64,000 bases of DNA from Shewanella japonica (GCF_002075795.1 NZ_CP020472.1:2463001-2527000), one strand, 5' to 3'; numbered from the stretch's first letter, positions 44,700 through 54,465 are shown. Program-made: numbers and translations. The notes: generated from the sequence alone by a model not told the origin.

Positions 44700-45548
44700 A
44701 TGGAATATAAGAACTTTACAACTTTTAATGTGAAAAAAGACAATGGAATTGCATGGGTTACTATCGATTTTCCCCCTGTGAATGTTCAAGGGCAAGAGAT
44801 GCTAGCAGATTTAAACAGTTTAGCGTTGCGTCTTGAACGTGATAGAGAAATAAAAGTCGTGGTGTTTCAATCTGCTCATCCTGAAATTTGGGTATGTCAT
44901 TACGATACCAACTTACTTAGAGACATGTCTAAGGATGCTGTATCGCGTGACGAAGCGAAATTACTCGACCTACAATCTGTATTAGAGCGTATCAGTCGTT
45001 TACCACAAGCAACCATCGCGAAATTAGAAGGCTTTGCTCGTGGTGGAGGACATGAGTTTGCATTAGCTTGTGATATGCGTTTTGCTGCCCGCGGCAAATA
45101 CAAGTTTATGCAAATGGAAGTTGGCATGGGTATTTTGCCTTGTGGTGGTGGCGCTTCTCGAATGGCAAGACAAGCAGGACTTGGCAGAGCCCTTGAAATC
45201 ATTCTTAGCGCACGTGATTTTACTGCAGATGAAGCAGAAGCATACGGCACTATCAATAAAGCGCTTGAGCCAGATGAGATAGGTGAATACGTAGAAAATC
45301 TTGCAAGACGTATTGCACAATTTCCTGCAGAGTCTATCAATGCATGTAAGCAAACTGTGTATGAGTCTATTGATAAATCAATTGAAGACGCACTCAAGGC
45401 CGAAGCTTATTGGTTGTATCAAGCAACCAGTAAAACTTCTGCAATTACACGATTTACTTGGGCTGATGAACAAGGCGCACAGTTTGACATTGATAACCAA
45501 CGTAACTGGGAGCAACTTGTTATTAATGTCCAAGAAGTGAATGACTAA
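44700..45548 (+). CDS. Enoyl-CoA hydratase/isomerase family protein
   Basis: This 282-residue crotonase-fold enzyme keeps both glutamates used by hydratases: Glu in ARGGGHEFALACD (about residue 120) and Glu in MEVGMGILPCGGG (about 140). The oxyanion-hole glycine lies in the first motif. It could hydrate, isomerise or otherwise process an acyl-CoA. It is alone on the plus strand, divergent from a LysR gene and convergent with the copper-receptor gene. The C-terminal 30 residues are longer than in FadB-type domains. The substrate is not predictable. Confidence 0.82.
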   Translation: MEYKNFTTFNVKKDNGIAWVTIDFPPVNVQGQEMLADLNSLALRLERDREIKVVVFQSAHPEIWVCHYDTNLLRDMSKDAVSRDEAKLLDLQSVLERISRLPQATIAKLEGFARGGGHEFALACDMRFAARGKYKFMQMEVGMGILPCGGGASRMARQAGLGRALEIILSARDFTADEAEAYGTINKALEPDEIGEYVENLARRIAQFPAESINACKQTVYESIDKSIEDALKAEAYWLYQATSKTSAITRFTWADEQGAQFDIDNQRNWEQLVINVQEVND

Positions 45549-45576
45549 ACAATGACTTAATAATAGATGTACTAAC

Positions 45577-45607
45577 AAAAAGGTTCAGCTTATGCTGAAC
45601 CTTTTTT
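45577..45607. terminator. Bidirectional terminator, hydratase / TonB receptor
   Basis: AAAAAGGTTCAGC (45577-45589), loop TTAT, GCTGAACCTTTTTT (45594-45607). It serves both convergent genes. Confidence 0.92.
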
Positions 45608-45631
45608 ATCTTTGGTTAAGGCGACTTTCGT

Positions 45632-47638
45632 TTAAAAAGTGTAATCCACTTTAACCCAAGCTGTCCGACCTGGTTCATTAACTTGAAACAATGGTTCACT
45701 GCCAGGAATATCATTGCCTGCACCTGAACGACTAATATGTTCTGCGTAGGTTAGATCAAACAGGTTCTCAACACCAAAGCTGACTAATAGGTCATCATGC
45801 TTCCATGATCCATTTACCGACAAGGTGCCAAAGCCACTACTTTCACCCAAATCTTGGCCCGATATATTGCCTTGTCCTACTGCAACTCTATCTTGCGCTG
45901 CAACAAGACGCCAAAATAGTCCAGCAGTCCAATTATTCGATTCATAGTTAACTGATAAACGCCCTTCTAATGGCGAGATTTGTCCAAGAGGTGTATCGGC
46001 GGTGTCATTGTCGCCATGGCTGTAGCTAACCGTCGTTTGTGCAGACCATTGTTCATTAAAGGGGTACATTACACCAAGTTCACCACCCCAAATGGTCGCA
46101 TCAACATTGTAGGCAGATGTTTTAGCCCCATTTGAATCAATTAAAATATAATCGTCGACCTTGCCATAATAAAATGCCGTCGAGATTTCATAATCATTTT
46201 GATATATCCAACCGACATCAAGCTGGGTCGTTCTTTCAGGTTCTAAATCAAATGCCTTAATGGCCATATTGCTATCATCAGCTTTCATAAACTCCCAGTA
46301 ATCAGGAATGCGCTCAGCACGGCCAATACCTGCATAGTACTGACTGTGACCAGACATGTGCTCGTAACGAATAAAACCACTGACAAGATCATCCTCTCGC
46401 TGACCTTTTTGGCCCACATGTAACTCGGTATCCCATTGATCCAATCTCAACCCTGTTAAAATTTTCCCTTGGCTTGTCGCATAACTGATATCGTAATTGG
46501 CTTCAACAAACACGCCGATATTCTCATAGCTCATGTTTTTGTTAAAAGGCTTAGCCAATAGATCATCAAGGCCATTATCCAACTCTTTGTCTATGCTTCT
46601 GCCTTCATGCGCACTGTCCATATAATCGATACCGATTAGGATTTCCCACTTATCACTCAACGCTAGATCCAACCAAAGATGCCCTCCTGTGGTCTCACGG
46701 CGCACATTGGTACCAGCATTTACTCCTTGATCAAATTGATCCATGATGTGATCGTTTTCATTGGAATAAAATTGAAATTCGACGTTGTTTAACCATGTTG
46801 AGTTAACGTCTCGTTTCGCCAAAAGCGTTAAGTTTTCATTGTCAATTTGGCGTGCTTTATTTGCTCTGTCTGCATATTCAGCTTCACCACTTGAACTGCC
46901 ATAGGCCAATTCAACAACGGTATCTTCATCTGGTGTCCATCCAAGCGCCACATTGACATTACTGCGATCATAACTTGATTGTATTGTGTTTCCATCGCCA
47001 TCTTCATAGTGATCGCTTTTGGATTTATTCATATCAAAGTCAATATAATGCGTCTCAGTGCCGGCTTTCATTTCAACCAAATAGTCTTCTCGGCCAAAGC
47101 TGCCGCCTGTCATACTCAATCGGCCTTCCATGTCTTTTTCTACAAAGCTATGGCGCTCTTTTTCAAATAAAACGGTTCCGGCTGAGCCCACTGGACCATA
47201 TTTAACCGTTTGCGGTCCTTTAATGACAGTAATGGCGTCATAGGCTTCAGGATAAATATATGCGGTTGGAGGATCCATACGGCCACCGCAGGTACCGTAA
47301 ACATGTTGGCCATCATCAACAATACTGACCCGTGATCCCCCCATTCCTCGCAAAGAAGGGTCGCCACCAGCGCCGCCCTTACGACTAATGCTAAAGCCTG
47401 GTATCGTTTTCAAGAAACCTGCGCCATCGTATGCAGGTAAAGGTAAGCGAGGTTTCTTTGGATCGGTAGTAACCTTAGATGGCTCTTTCATTAATTCACC
47501 CGTGACAACGATATAATCATCGCATTGCTCGCCATCACAGGTCTTTGTAGTATGATCTGCTATTGCCAAGTTTGGCGTTAATGTTGCCGCAATCAGCGCA
47601 GCTAAAATTGAAGTATTAAATTTCATTACAACGTCCAT
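45632..47638 (-). CDS. TonB-dependent copper receptor (OprC/NosA type)
   Basis: This 668-residue outer-membrane receptor has a signal peptide (about 1-30, ending LAIA), then a plug that begins YIVVTGEL and includes GGRMDPPTAY, the feature of the copper-receptor branch related to OprC and NosA. The barrel ends VKVDYTF with terminal Phe. An early CDGEQCDD motif and later Met/Cys clusters fit copper binding. It is not linked to an agar operator and so is separate from the agar receptors. The first ATG is 47638; an alternative is ATG 47626. Neither has a strong ribosome site. Confidence 0.85.
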   Translation of the reverse strand: MDVVMKFNTSILAALIAATLTPNLAIADHTTKTCDGEQCDDYIVVTGELMKEPSKVTTDPKKPRLPLPAYDGAGFLKTIPGFSISRKGGAGGDPSLRGMGGSRVSIVDDGQHVYGTCGGRMDPPTAYIYPEAYDAITVIKGPQTVKYGPVGSAGTVLFEKERHSFVEKDMEGRLSMTGGSFGREDYLVEMKAGTETHYIDFDMNKSKSDHYEDGDGNTIQSSYDRSNVNVALGWTPDEDTVVELAYGSSSGEAEYADRANKARQIDNENLTLLAKRDVNSTWLNNVEFQFYSNENDHIMDQFDQGVNAGTNVRRETTGGHLWLDLALSDKWEILIGIDYMDSAHEGRSIDKELDNGLDDLLAKPFNKNMSYENIGVFVEANYDISYATSQGKILTGLRLDQWDTELHVGQKGQREDDLVSGFIRYEHMSGHSQYYAGIGRAERIPDYWEFMKADDSNMAIKAFDLEPERTTQLDVGWIYQNDYEISTAFYYGKVDDYILIDSNGAKTSAYNVDATIWGGELGVMYPFNEQWSAQTTVSYSHGDNDTADTPLGQISPLEGRLSVNYESNNWTAGLFWRLVAAQDRVAVGQGNISGQDLGESSGFGTLSVNGSWKHDDLLVSFGVENLFDLTYAEHISRSGAGNDIPGSEPLFQVNEPGRTAWVKVDYTF

Positions 47639-47978
47639 TTATTATTTATCTATGAACGTTTTCGCAGATTAATTCGCTTTGCTCAATCAGAAGCGTAGAC
47701 AGTGCGACAATCTGTCACAGGCTAATTTGATGCGAATCACACTACTGATTTTAAAGTGCTTTTATTTGATATCGTTGCCGCAAAAAATATCCTTAAAAGA
47801 GATATGAATCCGGCATGATTTAATTGCTCACATTCACTAGATAAATACTGCCTTATCCCCACTTTATTTATTCGTAATCGCTTATTTAGACATATTGAAA
47901 TAGCGGTTTAATTTTCATCCCGATATTTATATAATTACGATTATTTTTTAAGCCCATTGAGCCCATGGAAGGTATTCA
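47639..47978. other. Intergenic, copper receptor / glutaredoxin
   Basis: A 340-base divergent interval. GGAAGG at 47967-47972 is the ribosome site of the glutaredoxin. No gene, RNA or clear operator seen. Confidence 0.5.
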
Positions 47979-48299
47979 TTGAAAAAGCTATTTGTGTTGT
48001 TGGTCCTTTACGCCGCTTACCAACACTGGAATCAATCACCGGTCGAGCCTATCCGTGCCACCTATGCCGCCAGTAATGAAGTTATTATGTATGCAACAGC
48101 TTGGTGCAAGTACTGCCAAAAGGCACGTATCTTTTTTGACGATAATGGCATTGCTTATCAAGAGTTTGATATTGAGAAATCTTTCGCTGCTAATGAACGT
48201 TATCAAGCATTAAACGGCCAAGGGATCCCTTTATTGCAAGTTAATGGAACGCTTATCAGGGGCTTTAATCAGGATAAAATAGTCTCTTCACTGCATTAA
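47979..48299 (+). CDS. Membrane-anchored glutaredoxin-like protein
   Basis: A 106-residue thioredoxin-fold protein with a hydrophobic N-terminal segment (LFVLLVLYAAY, residues 4-14) that should anchor it in the membrane or export it, followed by a glutaredoxin domain with active site WCKYC (about residue 40), then GIPLLQVNG (cis-proline) and GFNQDKI. Cytoplasmic glutaredoxins lack this leader, so it probably acts at the inner-membrane/periplasm boundary. Translation starts at TTG 47979, preceded by GGAAGG; I saw no in-frame ATG nearby. The terminator is shared with the convergent gene. Confidence 0.82.
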   Translation: MKKLFVLLVLYAAYQHWNQSPVEPIRATYAASNEVIMYATAWCKYCQKARIFFDDNGIAYQEFDIEKSFAANERYQALNGQGIPLLQVNGTLIRGFNQDKIVSSLH

Positions 48300-48340
48300 C
48301 GATTTACTTAGCACCCTATTAAATAAGGGCACTGCTAAAT

Positions 48341-48380
48341 AAATATACCCGGTCACCAATTGTGGTGACCGGGTATATTT
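48341..48380. terminator. Bidirectional terminator, 18-base perfect stem
   Basis: AAATATACCCGGTCACCA (48341-48358), loop ATTG, TGGTGACCGGGTATATTT (48363-48380). It lies between convergent glutaredoxin and hypothetical genes. Confidence 0.92.
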
Positions 48381-48425
48381 TTATTCGTATGGTTATTACC
48401 ACCGATATTGATAATAAACCGTTAA

Positions 48426-48845
48426 CTAGTTATTACTAGCATAGTGAACACACTGGTTTTGCACTGCTGTGGTTTTTAATAACTGAGTGAATTGCGCCTT
48501 GTTGCCATCGGCTTTTTGCTCTTTTATTAAGGTTTCCATATGCGTAGCTTGGCTCACAACCTTTTCCATCGCAATTTGCCTTGCTTGTTGTTCTGTCTGA
48601 CCTGTTAATACTAATTGCTCAACTAGGTTAGAATAGTTCTCGTAAACCATGCCTTTATAAAAGTCTGCTTCTGACGCTAACGGTGTATGCGAGTAAATTA
48701 TTGAGCAGCTTACAGCGCTATCGATATTGGCAATAGATTGGTCTATTTGAATGACCACAGATTGCTGAGTTGAAAAACTGGCATTAGCAGCCACTGAAAA
48801 TAAACTGAATGCAATAAATGCAGTAATCGTTTTTAACTTTTTCAT
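48426..48845 (-). CDS. Small exported protein, unknown function
   Basis: A 139-residue protein with a signal peptide (KKLKTITAFIAFSLFSVAANA). The mature part is helical, with two cysteines (SCSIIY, NQCVHY) that could form a disulphide. No family recognised. ATG 48845 is preferred because GGAG ends five bases before it; GTG 48851 would lie within that site. Confidence 0.72.
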   Translation of the reverse strand: MKKLKTITAFIAFSLFSVAANASFSTQQSVVIQIDQSIANIDSAVSCSIIYSHTPLASEADFYKGMVYENYSNLVEQLVLTGQTEQQARQIAMEKVVSQATHMETLIKEQKADGNKAQFTQLLKTTAVQNQCVHYASNN

Positions 48846-49276
48846 ACTCACTCCGATTTAATCAATTATGTGCCCGGTTAATTGACACTATCTTATCCAT
48901 CTCACTGACGCATTAGTTACCATTTCGCGCCTCATTAAGACAAAGAACAACTAGAAGGCACATATTTCATATTATTAAGCGACAGTAAATAATCATTATC
49001 TGACTGTTATAGTAATGAATTTTGCTAAACCTAAGCTGAACAGAAAGTTAACTTCTCAAGCTGGCAGTATTTTCTACAACTTGACCTGTTTATTTATCAA
49101 GTCGCTACACCTATTACTCACTTATCAATATGACCTCTGTCGCTCCTAGCTAAAATCCGTTCGCAAACGCACGCTTCGTTCAAAAAACCGCCAAAACTAG
49201 ATAAATTATTGCCAATTTTACGGGGAGCACTATAATACTGTATAAATATACAGTTATTTTTTGTGATGTGAGATTT
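48846..49276. other. Intergenic before umuDC
   Basis: 431 bases, gene-free. Its right end is the SOS promoter of umuD. A palindromic AAGTTAACTT near 49046 is not matched elsewhere. Nothing else is supported. Confidence 0.5.
49209..49255 (+). promoter_or_regulatory. umuDC promoter with LexA (SOS) box
   Basis: The LexA box TACTGTATAAATATACAGTT (49236-49255) is almost the E. coli consensus (CTG-N10-CAG). The -10 TATAAT at 49231-49236 touches it, with -35-like TTGCCA at 49209-49214, spacing 16. LexA bound here would block RNA polymerase, so umuDC is induced by DNA damage. Confidence 0.9.
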
Positions 49277-49684
49277 ATGAATGTGATCCCTATTTTTGCC
49301 AGTGCTGGCATTACAGGTTTTGAGTCCCCTGCTGCTGAATATCGACAGCTACCACTCAGTTTAGATGAGCTACTAATTGAACACCCAAGCGCAACATTTA
49401 TTGGTCAAGCCAGCGGCGACTCAATGGAAAAGATAGGGATTTTTGATAAAGACATTTTGATAGTCGATCGTCATGTTACTGTGGAAAATCACGATGTTAT
49501 TGTGGCGAATTATAATGGCTGCTTCGTCTGCAAATTAATTGATACTCAGCGGCGATTATTGTTATCAGCAAATGACAATCACCATAGTGTACTGATTCAA
49601 GAACATGACAGCTTTACTGTTGAAGGTGTGGTGATCCGTTCAATACGTTGTCATCGTCAAAGTCCAATATTGTCGGGTCGTTAA
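49277..49684 (+). CDS. umuD: UmuD, DNA polymerase V subunit (S24 peptidase)
   Basis: This 135-residue protein undergoes RecA-stimulated self-cleavage to the active UmuD' form. The Ala10-Gly11 cleavage site lies in FASAGITGF; the catalytic Ser49 (SGDSM) and Lys86 (VCKLI) are 37 residues apart, exactly as in E. coli (60/97). ATG 49277 is chosen over GTG 49268, because the N-terminus then fits the family. umuC starts 3 bases after the stop, and a LexA box lies just upstream. Confidence 0.94.
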   Translation: MNVIPIFASAGITGFESPAAEYRQLPLSLDELLIEHPSATFIGQASGDSMEKIGIFDKDILIVDRHVTVENHDVIVANYNGCFVCKLIDTQRRLLLSANDNHHSVLIQEHDSFTVEGVVIRSIRCHRQSPILSGR

Positions 49685-49687
49685 CCC

Positions 49688-50944
49688 ATGTATGCCTTAG
49701 TCGATGCCAACTCTTTTTATTGCAGCGCAGAACAAGTGTTTAGGCCTGAATGGCGTGGACGCCCTATTGTTGTCCTATCCAATAATGACGGTTGTATTGT
49801 CGCGGCCAACCGTCAAGCTAAAGCATTAGGCATTGGTAAATTTGGCCCTTACTTTGAAGTTAAACATCAATGTGAAAAACTAGGGGTTATTGCACTTTCT
49901 TCTAATTATGAGCTTTATGCCTCTTTGTCTCATAACATGATGGATGTCATTGGTCGCTTCGCCCCCGAACAGCACATATACAGTATTGATGAATCTTTTC
50001 TCTCTTTTAAGCGTAGTTACCCAGCAATTCCATGTTTAAGCCATCACGCCTCTCTTATTCGCAGAGCAGTATGGAAAGAAACGCGTTTAGCGGTTTGTGT
50101 TGGCATTGGCGAAACCTTAACACTCGCTAAAGTGGCCAACCACGCAGCCAAAAAGCTTGCTGGGTATGACGGTGTTTGCTGCATCGAGTCCGATGAAGAG
50201 CGCCGCGCTATTCTAGCAAACATGAAAGCCACCGATGTCTGGGGGATCGGCTCAAGAATAGGTAAAAAACTCCAGGCAATGGGGGTTCATACTGCTTTAG
50301 CATTAGCGAACTTACAGCCTGGGATCGCCCGTAAAAATTTTAGTATTGAAATAGAACGTACGGTGCGAGAGCTCAATGGCGAGCAATGTAAAGGATGGGA
50401 TAGCGCAAGAGCTGATAAGCAGCAAATTTTTTCCACCCGCAGTGTTGGCCAGCGGATCACTGATAGAGAATCTTTGCTGCAAGCCCTGAGTAAACATGCA
50501 GCCATCGCTGCCGCCAAAGCAAGGCAGCAAGGTTCAGCAGCCAGTAGTCTACTTATTTTTGCCAAAAACTCTCCATACGATGAGCAGCCTTCCGGTTTTA
50601 AATACCATTATCGTTGTGCATTTCCGACCAATGACACATGCGAACTCATTAGTTATGCAACAGCCATAGGGAGTCAGTTATTTAATCCAAATACACGGTA
50701 TTACAAAATTGGCATTGGTCTTATTGACCTTTCTCCGGTACAGCATTTACAGGGAGACTTATTTACTCCAGCCAAAGATCCGACACTCATGCAGGTTTGC
50801 GATAAGCTTAACCAGCGCTATGGCACTGACTCAATATTTGTTGCCGCCCAAGGGATTACTGGAAAATGGCATATGCGCAGAGAACTACTGACCCCACAAT
50901 ACACAACCTGTTGGCAAGATATCCCAAAGGTCAGTTGTCGTTAA
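49688..50944 (+). CDS. umuC: UmuC, DNA polymerase V catalytic subunit
   Basis: This 418-residue Y-family translesion polymerase begins YALVDANSFYCSAE (first metal site), then VLSNNDGC, and YSIDESF with the catalytic Asp-Glu pair. A helix-hairpin-helix region (DVWGIGSRIGKKL) and a little-finger domain follow. Length matches E. coli UmuC (422). It is cotranscribed with umuD under SOS control and replicates across damaged bases at the cost of mutation. Confidence 0.95.
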   Translation: MYALVDANSFYCSAEQVFRPEWRGRPIVVLSNNDGCIVAANRQAKALGIGKFGPYFEVKHQCEKLGVIALSSNYELYASLSHNMMDVIGRFAPEQHIYSIDESFLSFKRSYPAIPCLSHHASLIRRAVWKETRLAVCVGIGETLTLAKVANHAAKKLAGYDGVCCIESDEERRAILANMKATDVWGIGSRIGKKLQAMGVHTALALANLQPGIARKNFSIEIERTVRELNGEQCKGWDSARADKQQIFSTRSVGQRITDRESLLQALSKHAAIAAAKARQQGSAASSLLIFAKNSPYDEQPSGFKYHYRCAFPTNDTCELISYATAIGSQLFNPNTRYYKIGIGLIDLSPVQHLQGDLFTPAKDPTLMQVCDKLNQRYGTDSIFVAAQGITGKWHMRRELLTPQYTTCWQDIPKVSCR

Positions 50945-51213
50945 GTGAGTATTTAAATGAAATGTTGAAAAACAATTAAGAAGTAACGTGAATAGTTATT
51001 AAAACGGGATAGTATACAGCGACCACGAACCCAACAGGCGCAACAAATAACAAACAAGGCCATTACCCATCAAAAACAAACCTTACACCTTTGAAGCACA
51101 CTAAATCAGAAAATAACTATTTTTAGGCTGAATATTGAGGCTAAAGCTGAAAACCTCGTTCAGATCAAATTAATACTGCTGAAAATATAGACAATACGCC
51201 CTTCGATTTTTTA

Positions 51214-51810
51214 GTGAGTATCATCTGCGTGTCTGAGTTTGCGTTTAATCAACTATTCTTTGTGCAATTACTAGGCTTCATTTCAATGGCTATCGGCTGG
51301 TGGGCAAATAGCCAAAAACAAGATTGCAAATTTATTCATGGCAATATGCTTGCATCCATTCTTACAGCCATTCACTTAGGCTTACTAGGCAGCTTTCTTG
51401 GAATTGCGAATCAACTTGTAAATGTGGTTCGATTCCGTTGTTGCCAGCAACTCGGCCATACAACGAAATCGGAATTAGTGCCATTAATGATGAGTGTTAC
51501 CTTCTCTACTGTAGCGATTTTACAGGGAGTAATGTGGGCAGAACATTGGAGTGAATGGTGTGCAGTTTTTGCCGCAGTGGTAATGAGTATAAGTCTATTT
51601 TATTGTAAAGGAATGGCACTTCGCGCCGCTATGCTAGTGAGTAATGCATTGAACTTAATGCTTTCAATATATTTGATGTCATGGTCTGGAATTTTATATC
51701 AAGTGATGACAATAACGATTCTAGCTCAAAGTGTGTTTCAGCAATACAAGCAAATTAAATTGGCGACTAATAATGACACCATTTCCTCAAATCAAGCGTT
51801 AAGTCAATAA
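51214..51810 (+). CDS. YgjV-family inner-membrane protein
   Basis: This 198-residue protein has about five to six membrane helices. FVQLLGFISMAIGWWANSQK and NMLASILTAIHLGLLG with Asn/Arg pairs (NVVRF) are typical of the YgjV family, whose function is unknown. The start used is GTG 51214; another GTG follows 15 bases on, and no strong ribosome site separates them. It is a single gene ending at a shared terminator. Confidence 0.78.
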   Translation: MSIICVSEFAFNQLFFVQLLGFISMAIGWWANSQKQDCKFIHGNMLASILTAIHLGLLGSFLGIANQLVNVVRFRCCQQLGHTTKSELVPLMMSVTFSTVAILQGVMWAEHWSEWCAVFAAVVMSISLFYCKGMALRAAMLVSNALNLMLSIYLMSWSGILYQVMTITILAQSVFQQYKQIKLATNNDTISSNQALSQ

Positions 51811-51881
51811 GGAGTTATTTGTTTTAACGCTCTAGGGAATCTTATTGTAAGCACGCTAAGTGATACACATAAAACACATAA

Positions 51882-51905
51882 AAAAGGGAGCCAAAGCTCC
51901 CTTTT
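51882..51905. terminator. Bidirectional terminator, YgjV / HlyD
   Basis: AAAAGGGAGC (51882-51891), loop CAAA, GCTCCCTTTT (51896-51905), between convergent genes. Confidence 0.9.
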
Positions 51906-51934
51906 ATATTTCCGCAACTATCTATTACTTCTTA

Positions 51935-53008
51935 TTACAAAGCGCTTAGGTAAGCTTTAAGGGCTTTAAGTCTGACTGTTGCAGCGCCAATAATATCCAT
52001 GAAGCCTAAGAAACTCGCTGGCTTTTCAGCCGATATCCAGCCTGAACCTGTCGCGCCAATCGGGATTGAATAGCCTTCTGGCTCTTCAAATTCAATAACC
52101 ACTGTACGCCCATGACTTCCAGCGTTATTACCAACATGTTGCCTAACTTGCTGAGTTCCTGCTAATGGGCTGATCATCGATTCACCTGTACCTGAAGTCA
52201 CACTGTGCACTCGACCTCGAAATATCTCACCAGGAAAAGCATCAACGTAAAACTCGGCAAATTGGCCAGGCTTAATATAACGATACGATTGATCTGCAAT
52301 TCGCATTTCTAAAAACTTCTTAGAGGTATCATAAAGGTGCATGTTACCAATACGACTACCTACTGCTACATTCGTAATAGAAAGTTGACCGTCAAATTGA
52401 GCTCTAATTTCACGACGTTCATCATTCCACTGAGCAGAACCAATCTGTGCATCAAACGCGCGTAACTGCGCACGATGAGTTTCAAGCTCAGCAACCACTG
52501 ATGCGATTTCAGCTTCGGTAGATTGTATTTTTGCTTCTAAGTCATCTCGTGTCATTTCACTGGCATAATCACGTAAGTCTGTGACACGAACAAAGTTACG
52601 TTTGTCATTGTTAAGCGTCACTTCTAGCGCTTCCATACGCAGTTTAAGTGCTTCTTTCTTAGCAAGCTCAGCAGCTTTTTGCGCTTTTAACGATCTGATT
52701 TCTTTTTCACTGTCGACTGACACCAATTTGTAAATCAAATCGCCTTTTTTAACCATTTGGTTATGAGTAACAAAAATCTCTTCGATTTCTTGACCAAACA
52801 AAGGGCTAAGCACCGCATGAGGAGCTTTAACCGTTGAGCTGTCAGTTAAGTCTGCTGGAGACCAAAAACGATGAGCCGTAAATAGCATGAAGGCAATAAA
52901 GAACCCTAAACCAACTGAGCGAACAGCATTCGCTAGATTCCACTGTATAACACCAAGTTTAACCAGTAACCAAATGATTAATACATAAGGGAGCATAATC
53001 TCTTTCAT
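51935..53008 (-). CDS. HlyD-family membrane-fusion protein
   Basis: This 357-residue periplasmic adaptor is anchored by one N-terminal helix (SVGLGFFIAFMLFTAH, about 27-47). A biotinyl-lipoyl-like domain (LFGQEIEEIFVTHNQMVKKG) is split by a coiled coil (about 100-190, rich in Lys, Glu and Ala) and followed by a beta-barrel (RREIRAQFDGQLS). Such proteins link an inner-membrane exporter to an outer-membrane channel. No transporter gene is adjacent; the only partner is the small membrane protein next door. The start abuts that gene's stop, with GGAGATAAGTAA as ribosome site. Confidence 0.86.
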   Translation of the reverse strand: MKEIMLPYVLIIWLLVKLGVIQWNLANAVRSVGLGFFIAFMLFTAHRFWSPADLTDSSTVKAPHAVLSPLFGQEIEEIFVTHNQMVKKGDLIYKLVSVDSEKEIRSLKAQKAAELAKKEALKLRMEALEVTLNNDKRNFVRVTDLRDYASEMTRDDLEAKIQSTEAEIASVVAELETHRAQLRAFDAQIGSAQWNDERREIRAQFDGQLSITNVAVGSRIGNMHLYDTSKKFLEMRIADQSYRYIKPGQFAEFYVDAFPGEIFRGRVHSVTSGTGESMISPLAGTQQVRQHVGNNAGSHGRTVVIEFEEPEGYSIPIGATGSGWISAEKPASFLGFMDIIGAATVRLKALKAYLSAL

Positions 53009-53491
53009 TTACTTATCTCCTTTAATGCCGTTGCTGATAATGCTTGAAAGTCTATTGGCAAGTACATCCCAACGACCAAATGCAATGATTATGGCAAGAA
53101 CCCACCAGGCTTTATCGATGAATAATCCACACAGTGACAAAGCAAATACAATTTGCGTGTGTGCACTCGACATGGCTTCAGCCTTGTGTACTGCCACTTC
53201 ATGCAATCGCCAAAATAAAAGTAATGTGTAGCAAATGATCGAGACGGTCACGACAAACACAAACCCCATAAATAACTCAGAATCCAGAAGCGCTAAAATG
53301 GATGGATAACCATTAACAAAGTAACTTTCGGGTAATGATTTCCCGTGAATAGCTGTTAATAATGAAAACAGATAACTCAACAAACCGATTGTTGTTACGG
53401 CGATAATGAACCACATACTTTTTTTGGCAATAACAAGCACTATGCTTGGTTTTTCTTCTGGGATGGTGGCAAGTTCGTGCTGTTCTGACAT
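53009..53491 (-). CDS. Small inner-membrane protein, partner of HlyD protein
   Basis: A 160-residue protein with three membrane helices (about 25-47, 74-100, 115-150) and a conserved-looking KAWWVLAIIIAFGRWD at the end. The pair resembles the small membrane protein plus HlyD arrangement of E. coli yiaW-yiaV, but I cannot confirm homology to YiaW by eye. ATG 53491 follows GGAGAATAC; an earlier in-frame start at 53536 lacks a good ribosome site. The stop abuts the HlyD start, so translation is coupled. Confidence 0.72.
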   Translation of the reverse strand: MSEQHELATIPEEKPSIVLVIAKKSMWFIIAVTTIGLLSYLFSLLTAIHGKSLPESYFVNGYPSILALLDSELFMGFVFVVTVSIICYTLLLFWRLHEVAVHKAEAMSSAHTQIVFALSLCGLFIDKAWWVLAIIIAFGRWDVLANRLSSIISNGIKGDK

Positions 53492-53658
53492 GTATTCTCC
53501 AAGGGGTAATAAGATAACTAAATGGAATATTAACAACCTCTATATGTAAATTTGGAATAAGGCATATTCCATATGTGCAAATTAGCGAATGCCATTACTG
53601 TGTTTGACGTTTTAATGATGTAATATGAAATTAAGATGTTCTTATTTATCGGTATATT

Positions 53659-54465
53659 ATGGATCTTAATGCACTTAATGTGTTTATTACCCTGTATAAA
53701 TCAGGTTCAACCCAACGTGCTGCCAAACTACTTGGACGATCACAGTCGTTTGTTTCAAAAGTACTTGCACAATTACGTGAAGAACTAAACGACCCTTTGT
53801 TTATCCGAACAGCAAACGGTCTGCAGCCCACCAGTTACGCCGATAAAATTGCGCCTAAGATTCAAAGCTCAATAGAACAAATCAATATTGCTTTAGAGCC
53901 TGAATATTTTGATCCCAAAAACCTGCAATACATCACAGTCCATATCGGAGAGCCATTAGCGGTGATGATGGGTAAAGCGTTAATCGAAGCCATTCGCCGA
54001 GAAACCAACGCAGTAATTGAATTAAGGCAATGGCGTAAAACCAGTAATGATGGTTTGATTGAAGGCTCAATCGATATTGGTATACAAACACTGAAAGATC
54101 GCCCCCAGCAGCTATATCAGAAAAAAATAGCTTCAGGTTATGGATCATTAGGTGGAAATTTAGAGGGTGAGTTCGTTAAGTTAATCGTCGATGACTTAAA
54201 CGAATACGTAGAGCTATATCGTGCCTTTGATGAGAAACGTAACCCTACTATAATTGTAGATAACTATATGGTTCAGCAGGAATTATTGAAAAATAATTAC
54301 TCGTATCAATTTAATTTAGAATCGAACGGTGCACATAAGAATTTGGCCGTTGACTTAGCTATCATTACCAGTGCAGCAAGAAGACATGAAGCAAAAATTG
54401 TCTGGCTGTCTGAGCTTTGTCAAAAAGTGATATTAGAAGCGGTAAATAATAAAAACAAAATTTAA
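53659..54465 (+). CDS. LysR-family regulator, short form
   Basis: This 268-residue protein has a LysR winged helix (LNALNVFITLYKSGSTQRAA, GRSQSFVSKVLAQLRE, residues 3-60) and an effector domain that is about 30 residues shorter than usual. It is divergent from the HlyD pair across a 167-base promoter region and is its likely regulator. The effector is unknown. Confidence 0.85.
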   Translation: MDLNALNVFITLYKSGSTQRAAKLLGRSQSFVSKVLAQLREELNDPLFIRTANGLQPTSYADKIAPKIQSSIEQINIALEPEYFDPKNLQYITVHIGEPLAVMMGKALIEAIRRETNAVIELRQWRKTSNDGLIEGSIDIGIQTLKDRPQQLYQKKIASGYGSLGGNLEGEFVKLIVDDLNEYVELYRAFDEKRNPTIIVDNYMVQQELLKNNYSYQFNLESNGAHKNLAVDLAIITSAARRHEAKIVWLSELCQKVILEAVNNKNKI

